The notes under the pieces: model-generated
What the model was told of the DNA's origin: nothing
The model's input: the letters and a program-made list of their open reading frames with translations, nothing else
The model's database searches: none
Shown here: in pieces, positions 37,038 to 44,860 of the stretch
Numbering within the stretch: the first letter of the stretch is position 1
How the letters are laid out: each line of letters opens with the position of its first letter
Position numbers and translations under genes: made by a program
NCBI RefSeq assembly: GCF_000175195.1
Contig: NZ_ACQL01000101.1
Coordinates: forward strand, 48,668-112,667
From: Actinobacillus minor NM305
GTDB lineage: Bacteria > Pseudomonadota > Gammaproteobacteria > Enterobacterales > Pasteurellaceae
DNA: 64,000 nt
Direction of reading: 5' to 3'

Positions 37038-37718
37038 ATGTCGTTCTTTACATTACTTTCAAATAAGAAATCCTCAATCCTCCTCAAAGTAGGTATCGCC
37101 GAGAACAATGAATACTACTGTTTAGTCCATTTTCAAGATGGACAAGAGCATGTTATCTGGCAAAAAAAGCCGATTGATTTAGAGGTGCTCATTAAGCAAC
37201 ATTTTCAATCAAGCGTCTTAAGTCATTTGATTCGCCCTATTCCCTATCAATATATTTGGCGAAAACATTATGTAACAGCAAATACACATTCTCAAACAGC
37301 GCAACATAAGCAAGTATTACAAATGATAAAGCAAGAACTCCCAATCCCTCTTGAAGAAATGTATTTTGACTTTACTACGACAGAAATACCGAATCAAAAC
37401 GTCAAGCGAGTATCCATTTACGCTTTACGTAAAGCATTTGCCGATCCGCTTATCATCAATAAGCAGACCGTTTTAGACTGCGAACTTCATTGCTGGCAAA
37501 GAGGAATTCATTCGCTACTTAATAATGAACAGCAACCCCCAAAAATGTTCAATTATGTTTACCAAAATAAAGCATTTACATTTAAAGAAAACGAATTACT
37601 TCTTTGCCCCGAGATTCCTGAAGATGCCATCTCTCTTGAGAATTTGTGCTTACCTTCAGAGGTAATCCATCCCGAAATTTATGTTTTAGCTTTGGGAGCG
37701 GCACTATGGCACAGTTAG
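37038..37718 (+). CDS. comA: Competence protein ComA (PilM/HofM-like)
   Basis: The 226-residue protein is first of the comABCDE operon, divergent from ponA, in the place of HofM in E. coli and ComA in H. influenzae. It is cytoplasmic and soluble, with no signal peptide; the family resembles the actin-like PilM of type IV pili, although obvious nucleotide-binding motifs are weak here. Together with ComB and ComC it should form the inner-membrane platform that aligns the DNA-uptake pilus. The sequence diverges quickly, so the name rests mainly on gene order. It overlaps comB by 13 bases. Confidence 0.85.
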   Translation: MSFFTLLSNKKSSILLKVGIAENNEYYCLVHFQDGQEHVIWQKKPIDLEVLIKQHFQSSVLSHLIRPIPYQYIWRKHYVTANTHSQTAQHKQVLQMIKQELPIPLEEMYFDFTTTEIPNQNVKRVSIYALRKAFADPLIINKQTVLDCELHCWQRGIHSLLNNEQQPPKMFNYVYQNKAFTFKENELLLCPEIPEDAISLENLCLPSEVIHPEIYVLALGAALWHS

Positions 37719-38239
37719 AAAAAGGGATAAATCTTACTGCTTTTCATCAAGAAAAATGGGGAGAAATTCATACAAATGCCGTCATTAAATTACTGCTTAC
37801 CGTTTTTTTAAGCTTGTTCATTTTTAGTGTTACCTTGATTTATCAACAAAATGCTACCGCAAAACAGCAGTTACTTGTTGATCAAATTCAACAAAAAAAG
37901 CGCATGTTAAGTCAGTTGGAACAGAAGATAGAGCAGTCTAAATATACTCATACTCTAGATTTAAGTACCTTACTAGATGCTCAGCTCATCACAAAATTTA
38001 ATTATTTAATTCAACAAGTGCCTATTAAATCCGGTGGAATTTCAGATATCCGTTTTTACGATGAAAATGGCACAAAAATAAAAATAATAGGCAAGTATGA
38101 AAAACAGCAAGAGCTCTCTAAATTAGAAGATTTTTTAGAAGAAAAAGGTTTTTCAATTAAAGTAGAAAATCTACAAACGAATGAAAAATCAAAAACAGAA
38201 TTTAGCTTAATTATCACACAGAAAAATCATGATAAATAA
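37706..38239 (+). CDS. comB: Competence protein ComB (PilN-like)
   Basis: The 177-residue protein starts MAQLEKGINLTAFHQEKWGEI at 37706. An in-frame ATG at 37646 lies inside comA and is not needed. It has one membrane segment (LLLTVFLSLFIFSVTLIY, about 30-47), then a periplasmic coiled coil (about 50-80) and a small ferredoxin-like domain. This is the layout of PilN, which pairs with PilO. Tight overlaps with comA (13 bases) and comC (11 bases) indicate coupled translation. It is needed for DNA uptake in H. influenzae. Confidence 0.85.
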   Translation: MAQLEKGINLTAFHQEKWGEIHTNAVIKLLLTVFLSLFIFSVTLIYQQNATAKQQLLVDQIQQKKRMLSQLEQKIEQSKYTHTLDLSTLLDAQLITKFNYLIQQVPIKSGGISDIRFYDENGTKIKIIGKYEKQQELSKLEDFLEEKGFSIKVENLQTNEKSKTEFSLIITQKNHDK

Positions 38240-38750
38240 ATATATTCAAGCTTTTTATTTAAAGCCTCACTCTACTTTATTTAAGTTTATTGATTATTTA
38301 AATATACACTTAAGGAAAATAATTATATTACTTGTGTCATTAACAACCGCTTATCCAACATCACAAATTATTCGACATCAACACACTTATCAAAAATTTG
38401 AAGAAGAATATCAAAATATTGAACAAGAAGCGGTAAAAAAACAAACATTATTTGCAAATTTAATGAGTAAACAAAAAGCACAAAATGAAAAAGACAAAAC
38501 ATTATCTCAAATCAGTCAAAGCCTTGAACAACTTTTTTATCGCTATCATGCAGAAGTTGAGAATATTCAATGGAGTTTGGAAAATAATAGATCGATCACG
38601 ATTACGATTAATCATCAATCCAAAACTATTTTTACAATCATTCATGATCTTACTGGATTTAAAATGCTACGATTTAAAGAGCTTACCTTAACGAAATTAA
38701 ATAGAGCTCATTTAATTCAGCTTAATGCAACGTTACAGCTCATTGAATAA
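38229..38750 (+). CDS. comC: Competence protein ComC (PilO-like)
   Basis: The 173-residue protein has a short cytoplasmic N-terminus, one membrane helix (IIILLVSLTTAYPTSQII, about 31-48), a coiled-coil segment (FEEEYQNIEQEAVKKQTLFANLMSKQKAQNEKDK) and a C-terminal periplasmic domain. This matches the PilO partner of ComB. Strong AT bias and fast divergence are usual for this gene, so identification relies on topology and position. Confidence 0.82.
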   Translation: MINKYIQAFYLKPHSTLFKFIDYLNIHLRKIIILLVSLTTAYPTSQIIRHQHTYQKFEEEYQNIEQEAVKKQTLFANLMSKQKAQNEKDKTLSQISQSLEQLFYRYHAEVENIQWSLENNRSITITINHQSKTIFTIIHDLTGFKMLRFKELTLTKLNRAHLIQLNATLQLIE

Positions 38751-38767
38751 TAACAAGGAAAACACAA

Positions 38768-39157
38768 ATGAAAAAGTTACTTTATTTTATTCTTTTTATA
38801 CCAAATCTTTTATTCGCCGATCCATTTTATGGGGAGGGAGAAAAGGCAAGCAAAGAAGAGAAACCAACAAAATCATTACAGAATTTTACAACATGCCCCT
38901 TACCCGAAAAAAGAAATGAATTAAATCTTCCCGTTGAATTTGAAGATTTAAAACTCATTGGCATCATCAAGAAAGACGGTAATATAAAATCCTTATTTAT
39001 CGATAAGAATAATCAAATTTTTGATTTTGCGGTAAATGATTTTCTTAAAGAATCACTTATTCAATTTACTGAAATCACACTAAAGAACATTAAATACATA
39101 AATTGGGCGCTGACAGAAAATTGTCAATCTCCCTATGAAATCACATTAAAATTTTAG
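38768..39157 (+). CDS. comD: Competence protein ComD (PilP-like)
   Basis: The 129-residue protein has a cleavable signal peptide (MKKLLYFILFIPNLLFA, cut before DPFYGEG). There is no lipobox cysteine, unlike typical PilP lipoproteins. The C-terminal part (LKLIGIIKKDGNIKSLFIDKNNQIFDFAVNDFL) has the beta-strand pattern of the PilP domain that contacts the secretin. Two cysteines (in TTCPLP and ENCQSP) may form a disulfide. It lies between comC and the secretin gene, as in H. influenzae. Confidence 0.82.
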   Translation: MKKLLYFILFIPNLLFADPFYGEGEKASKEEKPTKSLQNFTTCPLPEKRNELNLPVEFEDLKLIGIIKKDGNIKSLFIDKNNQIFDFAVNDFLKESLIQFTEITLKNIKYINWALTENCQSPYEITLKF

Positions 39158-39166
39158 GATAATCAA

Positions 39167-40498
39167 ATGAAAAAATGGCTTTATTTCTTATTTTTTATTC
39201 CTTTTTCACTTTTTGCGAACCAATATTCATTAATTTTAAAAAATGCGCCTACACCACAAATTCTTACTTATCTTGCAGGCGAATCCGAAACAAATATTGT
39301 GCTGAATCAAGATGTAGATAGTTTTACCACATTACGCTTAGAAAACAGTCCGCTTGAAACCATTTTAAAAAGTATCACAAAAATCAATAAACTTGATTTA
39401 AGTAAAGAAGGCAACATTTACTACGTGAGTGAAAAGAAAGAGGAAAAAAATCGTGTAGATATCCCTCAATTGCCTTTAAAAACAGCTGAAATCGTTGCTG
39501 AAAAAAAACCTATCATCGTAACAAAAACGATAAAACTGCAATATGCTAAAGCATCAGAAGTCATTGATTCCCTTACCAAAGGTAATGGATCCGTTTTATC
39601 TGATGCGGGGTATATTCACTTTGATGAACGGAGTAATAGCTTAATTATCAAAGATAATCCCTCTTCTATAAAAAATATGATATCTCTTATCAAAGAGTTA
39701 GATAAACCTACCGAACAAATTGCGATTGAGGCGAGAATTGTGACCATCAGTAGCGAAAATTTACATGAACTTGGCGTTCGCTGGGGCATGTTATCGCCAA
39801 ATGCTTCCCATAGCCGATTGGGTGGAACACTTGAAGGAAATGGCGTAGATTCAACCAAAAATCTTAATGTCAATTTTCCTGTAAGTGGCGGAGCCTCTGC
39901 AGTATTACAAGTTGCTTCAATCAATTCCAAAGTGCTTGATCTTGAGCTCTCAGCGCTGGAACAAGAGAACAGCGTTGAAATTATTGCAAGTCCTCGATTG
40001 CTTACGACCAATAAAAAATTAGCCAGCATCAAACAAGGTACTGAGATCCCTTACGCCATTTATGATCGTAAATCTGAAACTTATGATGTGGAATTTAAAG
40101 AAGCAGTGCTTGGGTTACAAGTTACACCACATATCTCTAAAGATAACCAAATTTTGATGGATTTAGTCGTAACGCAAAATTCACAAGGACAGTCTGTTGT
40201 AAGCTCTACTTCAGACAATGCTGCCGTCTCTATTGATAAACAAGAGTTAAATACGCAAGTTTTTGCCAAACATGGTGAAACCATTGTCTTAGGAGGGATT
40301 TTCCAACATTTAAAAACAAAAGATAGTGATCGTGTCCCTGTATTAGGCTCAATTCCCTTTTTGAAACATCTCTTTAGTTATCAGAAAGATCAAATTAGTA
40401 AGCGAGAATTGGTTATTTTTGTTACACCTTATATTATTCAAGCAAATGATATAAATGCGCAACCTCAGAAATCCAAACAAAATAGCAAGAAACTATGA
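39167..40498 (+). CDS. comE: Competence secretin ComE (PilQ/HofQ-like)
   Basis: The 443-residue outer-membrane secretin forms the pore for the uptake pilus and incoming DNA. The signal peptide is MKKWLYFLFFIPFSLFA. An N-terminal STN/secretin-N region follows (TNIVLNQDVDSFTTLRLENSPLETIL; VSEVIDSLTKG-like segment at about 125). The secretin domain runs from about 180 to 430: EARIVTISSENLHELGVRWG, QGTEIPYAIYDRK, and the signature VPVLGSIPFLKHLFSY. It is the last com gene here: comF, which follows comE in H. influenzae, is not present, and nusB comes next after 42 bases. Confidence 0.93.
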   Translation: MKKWLYFLFFIPFSLFANQYSLILKNAPTPQILTYLAGESETNIVLNQDVDSFTTLRLENSPLETILKSITKINKLDLSKEGNIYYVSEKKEEKNRVDIPQLPLKTAEIVAEKKPIIVTKTIKLQYAKASEVIDSLTKGNGSVLSDAGYIHFDERSNSLIIKDNPSSIKNMISLIKELDKPTEQIAIEARIVTISSENLHELGVRWGMLSPNASHSRLGGTLEGNGVDSTKNLNVNFPVSGGASAVLQVASINSKVLDLELSALEQENSVEIIASPRLLTTNKKLASIKQGTEIPYAIYDRKSETYDVEFKEAVLGLQVTPHISKDNQILMDLVVTQNSQGQSVVSSTSDNAAVSIDKQELNTQVFAKHGETIVLGGIFQHLKTKDSDRVPVLGSIPFLKHLFSYQKDQISKRELVIFVTPYIIQANDINAQPQKSKQNSKKL

Positions 40499-40540
40499 TA
40501 GAATATAAAGGATTTTTATTACTTATTTTATAGAGGTTAT

Positions 40541-40975
40541 ATGAAACTAACTCCTCGCCGCCGTGCTAGAGAATGTGCGGTACAAGCCTTATACTCTTGG
40601 GCTATTTCACAAAACAGCGTAGAAGAAATTGAACTGGTATTTCATACTGATACTTTTGCAGCAGAAGATCCTGATACAGAAGGTAAAATTGATAAAGCAC
40701 TCTTTACGCGCATTTTTCGTGGCACCGTTGCAAGTATTGATGAAATTGATCGCTCATTACAACCGTTTTTAGATCGTAATCCGGAAAATGTGGATTTAAT
40801 TGAACGTAGTATTTTACGTATGGCTGCTTTTGAGCTCCATTTTGAACAAGATACCCCTTACAAGGTCATTATCAACGAAGCCATCGAAGTGGCTAAAGCA
40901 TTTGGTTCTGACGATAGCCACAAATATATCAATGGCGTCTTAGATAAACTAGCACCTTCTTTAGGTCGTAAATAA
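40541..40975 (+). CDS. nusB: Transcription antitermination factor NusB
   Basis: The 144-residue all-helical RNA-binding protein (E. coli 139) acts with NusE/S10 at boxA in ribosomal RNA antitermination. The typical start [20 protein letters not shown] and C-terminal [30 protein letters not shown] are both present. ribH often precedes it; here the com operon does. A terminator at 40995-41018 separates it from thiL, though the order nusB-thiL-pgpA is conserved in gammaproteobacteria. Confidence 0.97.
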   Translation: MKLTPRRRARECAVQALYSWAISQNSVEEIELVFHTDTFAAEDPDTEGKIDKALFTRIFRGTVASIDEIDRSLQPFLDRNPENVDLIERSILRMAAFELHFEQDTPYKVIINEAIEVAKAFGSDDSHKYINGVLDKLAPSLGRK

Positions 40976-40994
40976 TCTATTCTATGTAACAAAG

Positions 40995-41018
40995 AGCGGG
41001 CAAAAGCTCGCTTTTTTT
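40995..41018 (+). terminator. Terminator after nusB
   Basis: The stem AGCGGGC / GCTCGCT with one G-U pair and loop AAAA is followed by T7. It lies 20 bases after the nusB stop. Confidence 0.8.
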
Positions 41019-41035
41019 ATTGAAAAGAGATAACG

Positions 41036-41995
41036 ATGGGCGAATTTGATCTTATCCAACAGTATTTTAGCAACCCTTCACAACGTGCGGATGTCTCTCT
41101 CTCTATTGGTGATGATTGTGCCGTTACCCAAATCGGGGCAAATGATACTCTCGCAATAACTACGGATACACTTGTATGTGGCACTCACTTTTTGCCAAAT
41201 ATCTCTGCATCTGATCTTGCCTATAAAAGCGTTGCGGTAAATTTAAGTGATCTTGCCGCAATGGGAGCATCTCCGGCATGGATTTCACTTGCACTAACTT
41301 TACCTAAGATCCAACATAATTGGTTGACTGAATTTAGCCAAAGTTTATTTGCTATTTTAAATCGATACCATGTTGATTTAATTGGTGGCGATACGACACA
41401 AGGTCATCTCTCACTCACACTTACTGCGCAAGGCATATTGCCAAAAGGAACAGGGCTCTTTCGTCACAAAGCTCAAATGGACGATTGGATTTTTGTTTCA
41501 GGCACATTAGGCGATAGCGCTGCTGGTTTAGATCTCTTATTAAAAAATAGTAATTTATCTACCGAATCTCACCGCTATTTAGTACAAAGACATCTTCGCC
41601 CAACACCTCGTGTTGAGCTAGGACTGGCGTTAAATGCTTTTTCTTGCTGTGCAATAGACATTTCCGATGGGCTACTTGCCGATTTAGGGCATATTTTAAA
41701 GAAAAGCCAAGTTGGTGCTGAACTTTATCTTGAAGACCTGCCGCTTTCTCAACACTTGCTTTCAGTCTATGAAAATCAAGCAGAACAATTTGCTCTAACC
41801 GGTGGCGAAGATTACGAACTTTGCTTTACAGTGAATGACGATAACCGTGCAAAAATGGAGCAAACCTTACGTTCTCAGGGCATTAAAGTTACCTGTATCG
41901 GGAAAATAACGCCATCAACAAGCGGTCTTATTTTGTATAAAAATCACCAAATCGTCTCTTTACCTCAACAAGGTGGATTTGATCACTTTAAATAG
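41036..41995 (+). CDS. thiL: Thiamine-monophosphate kinase
   Basis: The 319-residue enzyme (E. coli 325) uses ATP to make thiamine diphosphate from thiamine phosphate. It is a PurM/SelD-type fold: the N-terminal GEFDLIQQYF and SLSIGDDCAV motif binds Mg-ATP, LSDLAAMGASPAWISLAL is the family core, and GGDTTQGHLSLTLTAQG and LTGGEDYELCF are further signatures. The start codon is 14 bases after the T tract of the nusB terminator. It is followed 8 bases later by pgpA. Confidence 0.97.
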   Translation: MGEFDLIQQYFSNPSQRADVSLSIGDDCAVTQIGANDTLAITTDTLVCGTHFLPNISASDLAYKSVAVNLSDLAAMGASPAWISLALTLPKIQHNWLTEFSQSLFAILNRYHVDLIGGDTTQGHLSLTLTAQGILPKGTGLFRHKAQMDDWIFVSGTLGDSAAGLDLLLKNSNLSTESHRYLVQRHLRPTPRVELGLALNAFSCCAIDISDGLLADLGHILKKSQVGAELYLEDLPLSQHLLSVYENQAEQFALTGGEDYELCFTVNDDNRAKMEQTLRSQGIKVTCIGKITPSTSGLILYKNHQIVSLPQQGGFDHFK

Positions 41996-42003
41996 GATTT
42001 ATT

Positions 42004-42477
42004 ATGATAAAACCCAACTTAAAAAACCCTATTCATTTTCTTGCTGTTGGATTTGGTTCCGGTTTACTCAAACCGGCACCAGGTACTTGGGGCACGCTTG
42101 CCGGCCTTTTAATCGCTATACGATTATGGGAAATGACTCATAGCCCATTTTTCTTCCTTGTGCTGACATTGATTTCTTTTATCTCAGGTTGTTATATTTG
42201 TCAGAAAACCGCTGATGATCTGCAAGTCCATGATGATGGGCGTATTGTTTGGGATGAAATTGTTGCCATTTTCCTTATGTTTGCTTTTTTGCCCGAATAT
42301 AATGCCCTTTATTATATTTTAACATTTATTGTTTTTCGCCTATTTGATATTTTAAAACCTTACCCTATTCGTTATTTTGATGAAAAATTTGAAAGTGGGT
42401 TAGGTATTATGCTTGACGATATTATTGCGGCAATTTTTGCATTAATTTCATTACATCTTATTCACTTTATTATTTAA
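42004..42477 (+). CDS. pgpA: Phosphatidylglycerophosphatase A
   Basis: The 157-residue inner-membrane enzyme removes the phosphate from phosphatidylglycerophosphate to give phosphatidylglycerol. About four membrane segments are visible. Conserved motifs are FGSGLLKPAPGTWGTLAG (about 18-35), DDGRIVWDEIVA and the C-terminal LDDIIAAIFA. It follows thiL in the usual order; a LysE-type exporter gene begins 4 bases later. Confidence 0.96.
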   Translation: MIKPNLKNPIHFLAVGFGSGLLKPAPGTWGTLAGLLIAIRLWEMTHSPFFFLVLTLISFISGCYICQKTADDLQVHDDGRIVWDEIVAIFLMFAFLPEYNALYYILTFIVFRLFDILKPYPIRYFDEKFESGLGIMLDDIIAAIFALISLHLIHFII

Positions 42478-42481
42478 TCAT

Positions 42482-43105
42482 ATGCTAACAATTCTTTTTA
42501 TTCATTTAGTCGGACTAGCAAGTCCTGGACCTGATTTCTTCTACGTAGTAAAACAATCTGCCAGCCATTCAAATAAGGCAGGATTTCTTGCAGCAACAGG
42601 GATTTCTCTCGGTATTATCTTTTGGGCAGCATTTGCGATATTTGGGTTGGCATGGCTAAAGCATAGTGCGGGTGAGATGATTCAATATACTATTATGCTC
42701 TTGGGTGGAAGCTATTTGGTTTATATCGGTTTAAAAATGATAAAGAGCACGCAAAATGCTCAATTTAATGAAAATAGACAAAACCTTATTGCACTTCAGC
42801 CTTTCACTGAAATCAGAAAAGGTCTGATGATCAATATTTTTAATGCAAAAGCCGGTGTTTATTTTACAAGTGTTATTTCTGCATTTTTAGGTCATTTCAC
42901 AGAGACCGTTCAACTCTTTGAACTTTTATTTTTATTTGTGATTTCAACATTTATTTATTTCTGTTTGGTGGCTTTTTTATTTTCTCGCAAACCCATAAGG
43001 CTATTTTATACAAAGTATAGCCGTTATATTGATAATATAGCCGGTGTAATTTTTATCGTTTTTGGCTCAAAATTAATTTATGACGGAATAAGTTACTTTC
43101 TCTAA
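42482..43105 (+). CDS. LysE/RhtB-family amino-acid exporter
   Basis: The 207-residue inner-membrane protein has six predicted membrane segments. The family opening is present in IHLVGLASPGPDFFYVVKQS (about 7-26), containing the SPGPDF motif. Members such as RhtB and RhtC export threonine, homoserine and related amino acids; the substrate here is not determined. It begins 4 bases after pgpA, so it is probably in the thiL-pgpA transcript. The 150 bases after it hold no gene but end with a REP unit (43221-43243). Confidence 0.9.
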   Translation: MLTILFIHLVGLASPGPDFFYVVKQSASHSNKAGFLAATGISLGIIFWAAFAIFGLAWLKHSAGEMIQYTIMLLGGSYLVYIGLKMIKSTQNAQFNENRQNLIALQPFTEIRKGLMINIFNAKAGVYFTSVISAFLGHFTETVQLFELLFLFVISTFIYFCLVAFLFSRKPIRLFYTKYSRYIDNIAGVIFIVFGSKLIYDGISYFL

Positions 43106-43220
43106 AATTAAAAATGCATATAATCCCGCAAGTGAAAAAATATATAACATAAAGCGTGAATTTTCGGCATTATATTGCAGTTACATAAAGTCAATTTTAA
43201 TAAAATGATTGCGGTATTAT

Positions 43221-43243
43221 GTAGGGCGGAGTTTACCCCGCCC
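43221..43243 (+). repeat. Single GTAG-type REP unit
   Basis: GTAG is followed by GGCGGAG, TTTA and CCCCGCC, a shorter relative of the units at 9145 and 49114. It lies 12 bases after the Slam stop codon, between convergent genes. Confidence 0.7.
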
Positions 43244-43254
43244 ATAATGCTGAA

Positions 43255-44691
43255 TTAAAACCTCGTTTCAAACAACAAATTTATGTTTTTGTCCGTGTAG
43301 GAATAGAGTGTTGGTAGGTTGCTGTCATATTTTTTCCAACTAAATTGTAATTTAGGTGTAATATTCCATAAATGCCAATCCCGTTTCCATAAGGTTAAAC
43401 TTGAAGAGTAAACCTTATCTTCCCTTACCTTGCCGAGCGATAAAAAACCACCTAATTTAGCAATATCTTTATAATCCCGTTTCATAAATGACAGGTTCAA
43501 GCGGGTGGATAAGCCCCATAAATTCCATTCTTGTCCCCAGCCTAAACGTACGCTTTTGGTGTCTGAGCCATATTGTTTCACTTTTACATCTTCACGATTA
43601 AAGTCGCTTCCCAAATAGAAGAATTGCTGAGGGTTGCGCAACCAAAGCAAGGTCGCTGAGGCTAATTTGGTTGAGCCGTCTTGAGCTGTGCTGTCATAAT
43701 TATTCTGTTTACCATACTCAAGCGCTGTTGAGATTTGCCAATTTGGGTTAAACCAATAATTCCATTCGGCTCGCGCCCCCCTTGTACGGCGATACGACTG
43801 ATTACCTACCGAACGTTTTTCAAAAAATGGCAGTAAACGGAATTGACCATCAACCGTTTTATAACTATACCCTAATAAAGTACGATTGCTTATATCATCA
43901 TCTTCGTGGCTATTCCAATAAATTTTACCGTAAGCATTATTTTCAAAACTTAAATAATGGCTACTAAATAAGTTAAAATCTCGTGAAATATCTGCATTAA
44001 AGCCAAATCCTTTAGCTGAACGAGGCTTCATTCCTTCACCTTTAACATAGCCGGTATTTTCAATTTCTGTCGCATCGGAGGTGTTATTGACGTTGTGTGT
44101 ATTTACATAATAAACAGACGCGCCAAACTGCCACTCATCTTGCTTATTGATTGCGCCGGTATAGGCATCAATTAAATCGGCTACCGGTGCCGGGAGGTTT
44201 TCAACACTTTTGGCTTTGTTAAATTGGTCTAGCGCAGCATTATTCTGTTTAGTTCGAAAGAGTAAAATCGCCAACTCAACCCGTACCGCATTTAAATCCG
44301 GCTTTTCAGCGAGAATTTCACGATAAAGGGCAATGGCAGGCGAATACTGCTCATTTAAACCATATAATTTTGCTTGAGCAAATTTTTCTAAAATTAAATC
44401 TCGCTGTAGAAATTTCTGATAAATTGCAAGAATTTGGCTTAAAAAGCCCGCTTGTCGAGTGTAAATTGCCTCAGAAAGCAAATGTTGTGTGAGAGAGTAA
44501 TTTTGTAATAACTCCGCTTCAGTAATATCCACCACTTTGCTTGCGGTATGATTTGTTGCATCAGGTAATGATTTTTGTGGGGCTTGCGGTTTAGCCACAT
44601 TTTGCAGTTTTTGCTCAGTGTTATCGGCTGGATTTGCCAAAATTGGCAAACTGAACAACACAAGCGGTAAGATTTGGGCAGATTTTTTCAT
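43255..44691 (-). CDS. Slam-type surface lipoprotein assembly modulator
   Basis: The 478-residue outer-membrane protein starts MKKSAQILPLVLFSLPILA, a signal peptide; longer frames reach back into a REP hairpin and are rejected. The N-terminal periplasmic half has TPR-like helices (about 60-180: EKFAQAKLYGLNEQYSPAIALYREIL, LAILLFRTKQNNAALDQFN). The C-terminal DUF560 barrel (about 200-478) has many aromatic strands such as NYWFNPNWQISTALEYG and ends NINLLFETRF with a terminal phenylalanine. Slam proteins in Neisseria, Moraxella and Pasteurellaceae move lipoproteins such as TbpB to the cell surface. The adjacent upstream lipoprotein is its likely client. A 77-bp REP pair lies between the two genes. 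Confidence 0.9.
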   Translation of the reverse strand: MKKSAQILPLVLFSLPILANPADNTEQKLQNVAKPQAPQKSLPDATNHTASKVVDITEAELLQNYSLTQHLLSEAIYTRQAGFLSQILAIYQKFLQRDLILEKFAQAKLYGLNEQYSPAIALYREILAEKPDLNAVRVELAILLFRTKQNNAALDQFNKAKSVENLPAPVADLIDAYTGAINKQDEWQFGASVYYVNTHNVNNTSDATEIENTGYVKGEGMKPRSAKGFGFNADISRDFNLFSSHYLSFENNAYGKIYWNSHEDDDISNRTLLGYSYKTVDGQFRLLPFFEKRSVGNQSYRRTRGARAEWNYWFNPNWQISTALEYGKQNNYDSTAQDGSTKLASATLLWLRNPQQFFYLGSDFNREDVKVKQYGSDTKSVRLGWGQEWNLWGLSTRLNLSFMKRDYKDIAKLGGFLSLGKVREDKVYSSSLTLWKRDWHLWNITPKLQFSWKKYDSNLPTLYSYTDKNINLLFETRF

Positions 44692-44716
44692 TTTTCTAAT
44701 TACCGTAATCATTTTT

Positions 44717-44793
44717 GTAGGGACACACTGCGTGTGTCCGTCATACAAAATTAATGTTTGAAATCAACACGGACACACGCAGTGTGCCCCTAC
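44717..44793. repeat. 77-bp BIME between Slam and its client gene
   Basis: The left unit is GTAG with GGACACAC, TGC and GTGTGTCC. The inverted right unit ends CCCCTAC. It has the same architecture as the elements at 9145 and 49114 but a different stem sequence. It overlaps the extended 5' frame of the Slam gene and could fold in the transcript. Confidence 0.75.
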
Positions 44794-44809
44794 AAGATGG
44801 AAAATAAAC

Positions 44810-44840
44810 AAAGCCACCACACCTGTGGCGTAGTGGCTTT
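44810..44840 (-). terminator. Hairpin after the surface lipoprotein gene
   Basis: The arms AAAGCCAC (44810-44817) and GTGGCTTT (44833-44840) are followed on the minus strand by GTTTATTTT. It lies 20 bases after the lipoprotein stop, so Slam may be expressed less than its client or from its own promoter. Confidence 0.6.
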
Positions 44841-44860
44841 TGATTTACTAAATAGTAAAA

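Noticed and set aside
39506..39513. A8 run in comE as a phase-variation tract
   Set aside because: Encodes EKK/KP codons normally in an AT-rich gene, and eight A is common by chance here.
39616..40032. 138-residue minus-strand open frame
   Set aside because: Shadow of the conserved comE secretin domain, with no ribosome site.
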